In this document: positions 44,652-49,428 of the stretch, piece by piece
Position numbering within the stretch: the first letter of the stretch is position 1
Layout of the letters: every line of letters begins with the position of its first letter
Origin: JAVBSX01 sp051660685
GTDB lineage: Bacteria; Planctomycetota; Planctomycetia; Pirellulales; Thermoguttaceae
DNA: 49,428 bases
Assembly: GCA_051660685.1 (NCBI GenBank)
Contig: JBOFQB010000045.1
Coordinates: 1 to 49,428 of the forward strand
Direction: 5' to 3'
The notes under the pieces: model-generated
Databases searched by the model: none
What the model was told of the DNA's origin: nothing
The model's input: only the letters and a program-made list of their open reading frames with translations
Made by a program: the position numbers and the translations under genes

Positions 44652-45059
44652 ATGAGCGAAACACGCGAATTTTCATCGGCAATCAAAGAGATGGGGGACA
44701 AAATCGTTGCGATGACCCTCAAAGAGGCGAAGGAACTGAGTGATTACCTTGAAGAAGTTCATGGAATCAAAGCAGCAGCAGGCGGAGCGGTCATGATGGC
44801 GGCTCCGGCCGGAGGAGCTGGAGATGGTGGTGAAAAAGCCGAAGAAAAAACGGAATTTGACGTTGTTTTGGAGAACTTTGGAGCCGATAAAATCTCGATC
44901 ATCAAGATCGTTCGCGCTGCAACAGGTGCAAGTCTGGGAGATGCCAAGACAATGGTTGAAACAGCAGGAGCCAAAATCAAGACCGGCATTCCGAAAGATG
45001 AAGCCGAAAAACTGAAGAAGGAACTTGAAGAAAAGGGTGCCAAAGTCAGTATCAAATAA
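44652..45059 (+). CDS. rplL: 50S ribosomal protein L7/L12
   Basis: This is the stalk protein that recruits translation factors. The 135-residue product has an N-terminal dimerisation part (MTLKEAKELSDYLEEVHGI), a Gly/Ala-rich hinge (about 45-62) and the factor-binding domain. That domain starts EKTEFDVVLENFGADKISII and contains ATGASLGDAKTMVETAGAKI, ending ELEEKGAKVSIK. AGAAAGGAC precedes the ATG at a good distance. It is the last ribosomal gene here: a terminator follows instead of rpoB. Confidence 0.97.
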   Translation: MSETREFSSAIKEMGDKIVAMTLKEAKELSDYLEEVHGIKAAAGGAVMMAAPAGGAGDGGEKAEEKTEFDVVLENFGADKISIIKIVRAATGASLGDAKTMVETAGAKIKTGIPKDEAEKLKKELEEKGAKVSIK

Positions 45060-45086
45060 GACGATTGGTCTAACACAGAAGTTAGG

Positions 45087-45145
45087 AGGCTTTAGGTCCC
45101 TGATTGTTGTTGATACGGCAATCCGGGGTCTGGAGCCTTTTTTTT
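45087..45145 (+). terminator. Intrinsic terminator after rplL
   Basis: AGGCTTTAGGTCC (from 45087) pairs with GGTCTGGAGCCT (to 45137), allowing G-T pairs, and is followed by a run of eight T. It closes the ribosomal operon 27 bases after the rplL stop. Confidence 0.75.
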
Positions 45146-45177
45146 GTTGGATGAGGCAAAAAGAACAGGAGGAAATC

Positions 45178-45927
45178 ATGCATCCACTCTTATTGAAAAC
45201 GGCGGGGTTTCTCGGTTCGTCCGCTGTTCGGTCTTGGATGAGTACCCTAGATTATCAGGTTGCCTATTATGATCCTGTCGTTGATCCGGCTTATGCGAAT
45301 GACGGACAACATCGGATTTACCTTTTTTGGCATGAATACATTCTTGTTCCTCTGTATCTGCGTAGGAATTGCAATTTGACGATGCTTTTGAGTCAACATC
45401 GGGACGGACATGTTCTGGAACAGGTTGCGAACATTTTTGGTTTTGATTGCGTGCGGGGTTCCTCGTATCGAGGAGGAGTTCAGGCGATTCGTCAGATGAT
45501 GGAAGCAGCGGGGTCAGGTCATTTGACGATTACCCCGGATGGACCGCGCGGACCGCGACGGAAGTTGGCAATTGGCGCGATTTATCTGGCGTCCAAGTTG
45601 CAGTTTCCTCTTGTCCTGCTCGGAACCGGGATTCAAAAACCGTGGAGAATGAAGAGTTGGGACCGGTTTGCCGTTCCCCGACCTTGCTCGCGTGTTCGTC
45701 TGGTTGTGAGTCCCGACATTTGGGTTCCGCAACAGGCTAATCGTGAGGTGTTGGAGCATTTTCGGCAGAAGACGGAGACGTTGATGAACGATTTGTGCGG
45801 TTTGGCGGATGATTGGGCCGAATCAGGTGAGGTGAAACCGGGCCAATCAACCTTACATGCGGGACCAAAATTCTCACTTGGTTATCCCGGTTTTCCGCGA
45901 GCTGCGGAAATTGGCAGTTTTGGGTAA
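45178..45927 (+). CDS. DUF374 family protein, lysophospholipid acyltransferase-like
   Basis: The 249-residue product starts at MHPLLLKTAGFLG, where AGGAGG lies 5 bases upstream; the longer frame from 45025 runs through the terminator and is rejected. Family blocks are LFWHEYILVP near residue 49, SQHRDGHVLEQVANIFGF, VRGSSYRGGVQAIRQM and ITPDGPRGPRRKLAIGA near residue 121. The latter two resemble the substrate-binding motifs of PlsC/LpxL-type acyltransferases, and DUF374 proteins are commonly annotated as Kdo- or lipid A-related acyltransferases. A membrane-associated acyl-transfer role is likely, but the acceptor is unknown. A half-cloverleaf repeat begins at its stop codon. Confidence 0.85.
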   Translation: MHPLLLKTAGFLGSSAVRSWMSTLDYQVAYYDPVVDPAYANDGQHRIYLFWHEYILVPLYLRRNCNLTMLLSQHRDGHVLEQVANIFGFDCVRGSSYRGGVQAIRQMMEAAGSGHLTITPDGPRGPRRKLAIGAIYLASKLQFPLVLLGTGIQKPWRMKSWDRFAVPRPCSRVRLVVSPDIWVPQQANREVLEHFRQKTETLMNDLCGLADDWAESGEVKPGQSTLHAGPKFSLGYPGFPRAAEIGSFG

Positions 45928-45959
45928 ATACACGCAGAACGGTATTCTGCGGTTTGACG
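45925..45959 (+). repeat. Half cloverleaf repeat
   Basis: TAAATACACGCAGAACGGTA followed by TTCTGCGGTTTGAC is the right arm (CGCAGAAC-GGTA-TTCTGCG) of the cloverleaf repeat, beginning at the TAA stop codon of the acyltransferase gene. Confidence 0.65.
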
Positions 45960-45969
45960 TATCACCAAA

Positions 45970-46575
45970 ATGGATCACGGTTTTATGGGAATAGATAGTA
46001 CCACGTTGTCTCCTGTTGGTCGTTATCAAGCAATAGATTCAACCTGTTGTTATAAGTCAGTGACCTTACGTTCTGACGGAACCTGTCGCGTTGCCTTTCA
46101 GGATACCTGTTTGTTCGATATAGAGGGGAATTGGTGGTCCTCAGACGATCCGTCGGTTGGACCTTTTGTGTTTTATGACCTTATTTTTATGGAGGGAGAA
46201 TCTTTTGGGCGAGATAAGGTTCCCTTTGACGTTGTGGATGTTGGCTCGCAGAAACATCTTGACATAGCGTTGCCCGATAAAACACATCTGCTCTTGAAAG
46301 AACAAGCAGGTTATTTCGCAAGTCATTATCCAGATGGTAAGGCGATCTGTATTGGCGATTTATTTTTTGACGGAAGAATGTTGTCGACAATAACTGGAAT
46401 GATTGATGCAGAACAACATTCTTCAGGGTCCGCCGAAATGGTTACTCTGATAAAAGAGAGCGGATATTTATTTGGGTTCACCTTTGAAAATACAAATGGT
46501 GTGTATGTCTATAATGAGACCAGAGAAGAAGTGCTTATAAAACGAGGCAACAGCTTAGTATCTGCGCATAAATAA
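45970..46575 (+). CDS. Hypothetical protein whose C terminus is repeat-derived
   Basis: I do not recognise this 201-residue protein. It has no signal peptide or membrane segment. It is rich in aspartate and aromatic residues and its strand-like pattern (SVTLRSDGTCRVAFQDTCLF, FDIEGNWWSS, DKTHLLLKEQAGYFASHYPD) suggests a small beta-sheet protein, perhaps barrel-like. ATG at 45985 is an alternative start. The final residues and the stop codon (SLVSAHK, TAA) come from the left end of a composite repeat, the same AGTATCTGCGCATAAA seen at 2223. The ancestral C terminus may therefore have been replaced. There is no conserved neighbour. It may be a real but recently altered gene. Confidence 0.55.
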   Translation: MDHGFMGIDSTTLSPVGRYQAIDSTCCYKSVTLRSDGTCRVAFQDTCLFDIEGNWWSSDDPSVGPFVFYDLIFMEGESFGRDKVPFDVVDVGSQKHLDIALPDKTHLLLKEQAGYFASHYPDGKAICIGDLFFDGRMLSTITGMIDAEQHSSGSAEMVTLIKESGYLFGFTFENTNGVYVYNETREEVLIKRGNSLVSAHK

Positions 46576-46726
46576 CGGATACCTTATCATTTGTTCCGTT
46601 CGTGATGTTCGTGTTTTTAGTGGTTCTTTTATACCACGAAATACACCAAAACCACGAAATCAATACAAAACTTTAATCAATTGTGAATCTGCAATTTGGA
46701 TAGTTGCTAAATACACGCAGAACGGT
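46551..46726 (+). repeat. Composite palindromic repeat overlapping a gene end
   Basis: It starts CAGCTTAGTATCTGCGCATAAA within the hypothetical gene. The long hairpin GTTCGTGATGTTCGTG...CACCAAAACCACGAAAT and CAATTGTG follow. It ends in a half cloverleaf arm (ACACGCAGAACGGTATG) that is cut off by the start of a CCCGGG element at about 46731. Confidence 0.85.
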
Positions 46727-46730
46727 ATGT

Positions 46731-46915
46731 GATTGTGTCGCTCCGACGGAGCTTGTTTTGTTGGGGGACACGTTTAACCCGGGGTTGCGGTCGCGTTGCT
46801 CCCTTCACCCCGGGCTACAATAATGTCGCTGCTATGCAGCTAAGCGATACAATCCTTGAATTTTTAGTTTCAAAAAGGTGTGAAATGTGTATGCCAATTT
46901 TGGAAATGCTCTCAA
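46731..46915 (+). repeat. CCCGGG-bearing palindromic repeat element, shortened copy
   Basis: It contains GCTCCGACGGAGC, AACCCGGGGTTGCGGTCGCG, CACCCCGGGCTACAATAATG and GCTGCTATGCAGC. The same right flank as at 2437-2815 follows (CAATCCTTGAATTTTTAGTT to AATGCTCT). It fills the gap up to the end of the ApbE-like gene. Confidence 0.8.
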
Positions 46916-46940
46916 CGGGGAAACACGCAGGGAGGAAGAA

Positions 46941-47696
46941 TTAGAAAAAAACCTCGCATTGGCCCGGTTGATGACGCTGAATGGTTGCGATTTGGGTTTT
47001 TTCGGCAAGGATAAACGCTGTTGATAACGCGTCAGCAATCGTTGCCGTTTCGGTGAGAACCCAACATCGCTGCTGTTGTGTCTGAAATTGGCCCGAATGA
47101 GGATCGCAAACATGTTCCCCGCGAATTGCTGTTCCTGAACAACTGACAGATTGGCGGGTGATTTGCAACATTTGGTCGGCGTTTCCTACTTCAACGGACC
47201 AAACGGAATCAAGGGCAAGGACGGTACTCGAATCCGCCCAAAGAAGTGCGTTCGTTAAACCATAATGCTCCAACATCAGAGCAGCCTGATCGAGCGCAAA
47301 ACCTTTGCCAATTCCGCCTAAGTCGATTTGGAGTTGGGGACAGAGAGAGCGGACCCGGGGAGGTCGTTGTTGCAAATCATAGGCGGGTTTTTGCGAGTTT
47401 TCCCGTGTTGAACGGAAGGACACGTCGAAAAGACCTTCTGTCGTTCTGCGGAGTTGTTCGGCTGTCTCAAGACAACGAAATGTTTCAAGGGCAATGATTG
47501 CCGCTTCATTTTGCGCAAGTCGATTCAGTCGAGCAACGTCACTCCCTGGTACAAAACGACTCAGGAGCGATTCCAATCGTTTCAGTTCGGTGAAAATTTC
47601 CCGCGAAACCTTTTCCGCATTAACCAGATCGTCTGTATAAAGTTGCAGACGAAATTGACCTTGCATTAACTCGTCTTGAAATTCACAGAACGGCAT
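46941..47696 (-). CDS. ApbE family protein (FAD:protein FMN transferase-like)
   Basis: ApbE enzymes attach FMN to a threonine of redox proteins such as NqrB/C and RnfD/G. The 251-residue product starts at MPFCEFQDELMQ. The longer frame upstream only translates a repeat and is rejected. Motifs in order are LESLLSRFVPGSDVARLNRLA near residue 40, TEGLFDVSFRSTR, the core LGGIGKGFALDQAA, the substrate/metal block SCSGTAIRGEHVCDPHSG, and ETATIADALSTAFILAEK. There is no signal peptide, unlike many exported ApbE proteins, so it would act in the cytoplasm unless the true start was lost. The last glycine and histidine details differ from the canonical family, so activity is uncertain. Confidence 0.82.
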   Translation of the reverse strand: MPFCEFQDELMQGQFRLQLYTDDLVNAEKVSREIFTELKRLESLLSRFVPGSDVARLNRLAQNEAAIIALETFRCLETAEQLRRTTEGLFDVSFRSTRENSQKPAYDLQQRPPRVRSLCPQLQIDLGGIGKGFALDQAALMLEHYGLTNALLWADSSTVLALDSVWSVEVGNADQMLQITRQSVSCSGTAIRGEHVCDPHSGQFQTQQQRCWVLTETATIADALSTAFILAEKTQIATIQRHQPGQCEVFF

Positions 47697-48007
47697 GAGT
47701 GTTTGATTCGTTGTGTTCAGTCCGCTAACGAGTTTGGTTTTGCGACCTGAATTGAGTTGAATTTGACGGACGTTTTTTACCACGAAATACACGAAAGACA
47801 CGAAAAACCGTATTTTGTGAGGTTTTCGTGATTTTTGTGCTTTTCGTGGTTCAAAAATGAAAATGACTCCTTTTCGCAAAACTTGTTAGCAGTCTGGTCA
47901 ACGGAGAGACGGTTGTGAGATTTTAGAGGATAATATACAATGAGTTTGCGGACCTGTCTTTTGACAGTTGGAAAAAAAGGAAGTTTAGACGAGCGGAAGT
48001 ATACCTT
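47697..48007. other. Divergent region between the ApbE-like gene and aroDE
   Basis: A palindromic repeat occupies 47779-47850. The rest should hold promoters for both genes. AGGAAG occurs near 47979-47984, about 24 bases before the aroDE ATG. No boxes were assigned. Confidence 0.35.
47779..47850. repeat. TTCGTG/CACGAA long hairpin
   Basis: ACCACGAAATACACGAAAGA at the left pairs imperfectly with a right half ending TTTTTGTGCTTTTCGTGGT. It is related to the hairpin of the composite repeats, but without the half cloverleaf. Reading frames on the minus strand through it are repeat translation. Confidence 0.7.
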
Positions 48008-49428
48008 ATGATTTGTGTCAGTATTGCATGTGGAAGTCATCGTCGTATGATTGCCGAACACCTTTCGCTCGCCGATGAAGGGGTTCAGTTGGTCGAGTTG
48101 CGTCTTGATTTTTTGCGAGGAAACCCTGATCTTGGACGATTGTTGCCTGATCGACCAACACCGGTTGTTGCAACGGTTCGACGACGACAGGATGGAGGGA
48201 ATTGGCGGGAAACGGAAGAGAAACGGTTGCTCCTCTTGCGGTCCGCAATTGTTGCAGGTGTCGAATTCGTCGATCTCGAAGAAGACATTGCAGCGTCGAT
48301 TCCACGATTCGGGAAAACCAAACGGATTGTCAGTTTCCATGACATGAACGGAACGCCGGATGATTTGGCAGGTCTTTGTGACCGAATGAGGAAATGTGAC
48401 CCTGATGTTATTAAAATCGCCGTTAAAGCGAATCGAATCGCTGACGTTTTTCGGGTCATGCAGTTGACGAAAAACCAGAATGAACTGTTTCCCGAAGTCC
48501 CCGTCATTGGAATCAGTATGGGCGAAATCGGGATCATGTCCCGAATTCTGGCGCACAAACTGGGTTCCCCCTTTACTTACGCAACCTTTTCCAAGTCGCG
48601 GGTTTTTGCGCCCGGTCTTTTGGAATATACGCATTTACGCGATTTTTACCGTTTTGACGGCATCAATCCGAAAACCGAAGTCTATGCCGTTCTCGGTAAT
48701 CCGATCAAACACAGTCTCAGTCCGCTCATTCATAATGCTGGTTTTGCGCAGGATGACATGGACCGGATTTATGTTCCGCAGTTGCTCGCAACCGAAGATT
48801 TGCATGATTATCTCCGTTTTGCGCCGGAGTTTGACATTCGCGGTCTTAGCGTGACGATTCCACATAAGGTTGCGATTCTCAAGGAACTGACACAGTTTGA
48901 CCCTGCTGTTGAGGAAATCGGGGCTTGCAATACGGTCATTATTGACTCTCAGGAACGATATGGGTACAACACCGATTATGTTGCGGCGATGATTGCGTTA
49001 GAAATAGCGATGAACGGCGGAAATCCGGGCAATCAAAGTCCGCTTTTGAATAAACGATCCCTTGTTCTGGGCGCAGGAGGTGTCGGTAAAGCAATTGCGT
49101 ATGGTCTCCTGCAACGAGGTGCCAAAGTCATTATTACCGATATTGATGATAAGCAGGGACAACAATTGGCGGAACAGTTGGGTTGTGATTTTGTGGAATG
49201 GGAGTTGCGGCATGGAATTCGACCGCAAGTGTTGTTGAACTGCACCCCTGTTGGGATGCACCCTCTTGTCGACGCAACCCCCTTTGAAAAATCGGGACTC
49301 GATCAGGATACCCTTGTTTTCGATTCTGTTTACAATCCTGAGAATACATTGCTCATTAAACAGGCGAGAGCAAAAGGGTGTACGGTCGTGAGCGGCGTCG
49401 AGATGTTTATTGGGCAAGCCTGTATGCA
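48008..49428 (+). CDS. aroDE: Bifunctional 3-dehydroquinate dehydratase / shikimate dehydrogenase, 3' end outside the window
   Basis: The fusion protein catalyses two successive steps of the shikimate pathway. At least 473 residues are visible and no stop is reached. Residues 1-210 form a type I dehydroquinase, with ELRLD (Glu30, Asp34), His111 in SFHDM and the Schiff-base Lys136 in IKIAV. GISMGEIGIMSRI and FSKSRVFAPG complete it. The AroE part starts at VYAVLGNPIKHSLSPLIHNA near residue 224. It contains SVTIPHK with the catalytic lysine, GACNTV, NTDYVAA, the nucleotide-binding loop GAGGVGKAIAYGL, NCTPVGMHP and finally GVEMFIGQA. Fusions in this order occur in plants, chlamydiae and planctomycetes. 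Confidence 0.95.
   Translation, partial: MICVSIACGSHRRMIAEHLSLADEGVQLVELRLDFLRGNPDLGRLLPDRPTPVVATVRRRQDGGNWRETEEKRLLLLRSAIVAGVEFVDLEEDIAASIPRFGKTKRIVSFHDMNGTPDDLAGLCDRMRKCDPDVIKIAVKANRIADVFRVMQLTKNQNELFPEVPVIGISMGEIGIMSRILAHKLGSPFTYATFSKSRVFAPGLLEYTHLRDFYRFDGINPKTEVYAVLGNPIKHSLSPLIHNAGFAQDDMDRIYVPQLLATEDLHDYLRFAPEFDIRGLSVTIPHKVAILKELTQFDPAVEEIGACNTVIIDSQERYGYNTDYVAAMIALEIAMNGGNPGNQSPLLNKRSLVLGAGGVGKAIAYGLLQRGAKVIITDIDDKQGQQLAEQLGCDFVEWELRHGIRPQVLLNCTPVGMHPLVDATPFEKSGLDQDTLVFDSVYNPENTLLIKQARAKGCTVVSGVEMFIGQACM

Noticed and set aside
45025..45177. Upstream extension of the DUF374 protein
   Set aside because: It overlaps rplL and runs through the terminator. The AGGAGG before the ATG at 45178 decides the start.
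47697..47879. N-terminal extension of the ApbE-like protein
   Set aside because: It mostly translates the CACGAA hairpin repeat; the conserved domain begins after MPFCEF.

Overview
The window looks like chromosomal DNA from a planctomycete (phylum Planctomycetota), of moderate GC. The case rests on several lineage-typical genes: a DUF1598 protein, a fused type I 3-dehydroquinate dehydratase/shikimate dehydrogenase (AroDE), a very large bacterial alpha-2-macroglobulin, a conserved small lipoprotein with a VPVSEYF-type core, and flagellar genes together with CsrA. Many starts lack a clear Shine-Dalgarno sequence, and intergenic spaces are full of short palindromic repeats. No phage, insertion sequence or CRISPR array was seen. 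The only mobile-type gene is a truncated Rpn/PD-(D/E)XK family gene at the left edge.

Layout. 1-4.6 kb: Rpn fragment, tRNA-Val, an orphan sulfate-binding lipoprotein and a DUF1598 protein, separated by repeats. 4.6-8.3 kb (minus strand): rplM-rpsI-TPR membrane protein-etfB-etfA, packed as one operon. 8.6-18 kb (plus): a secreted propeller/helical-toroid protein and a 2256-residue alpha-2-macroglobulin with an intact CxEQ thioester motif. 18.1-27.9 kb (minus): flhB, a SulP anion transporter, then dnaG-rpoD-sigma54 response regulator, and a lipoprotein. 28.2-37.9 kb (plus): csrA with a strong terminator, a giant flagellin (about 1819 residues) and a YfhO-like membrane protein invaded by repeats. 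38.3-45.1 kb (plus): rpe, then the classical cluster tRNA-Thr/Tyr/Gly/Thr-tuf-tRNA-Trp-secE-nusG-rplK-rplA-rplJ-rplL. The cluster ends in a terminator instead of continuing into rpoBC. 45.2-49.4 kb: a DUF374 acyltransferase, an unknown protein, an ApbE-like protein (minus) and aroDE running off the right edge.

The most interesting structure is not a gene. A repeat of 71-74 nt occurs at least seven times in near-complete form, plus decayed and half copies. Its best copy (39009-39080) folds on paper into a perfect cloverleaf: a 9-bp outer stem (GTTTAGCCG/CGGCTAAAC) and three hairpin arms with no unpaired junction base. Copies differ by compensatory changes in the arms, and nearly all lie at the 3' end of a gene. 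Two copies contain the stop codon of the gene they follow. Two copies flank tuf inside the tRNA/tuf transcript. Three other repeat classes show the same habit of sitting at gene ends: a TTCGTG/CACGAA long hairpin fused to a half cloverleaf, a CCCGGG-bearing hairpin element, and telomere-like G-tracts starting at TAG stop codons. Some have entered reading frames.

Gene function themes are translation and transcription (EF-Tu, ribosomal proteins, NusG, SecE, RpoD, DnaG), electron transfer (EtfAB of a type resembling bifurcating ETFs), motility with post-transcriptional control (FlhB, CsrA, flagellin), envelope defence (A2M) and central metabolism (Rpe, AroDE).
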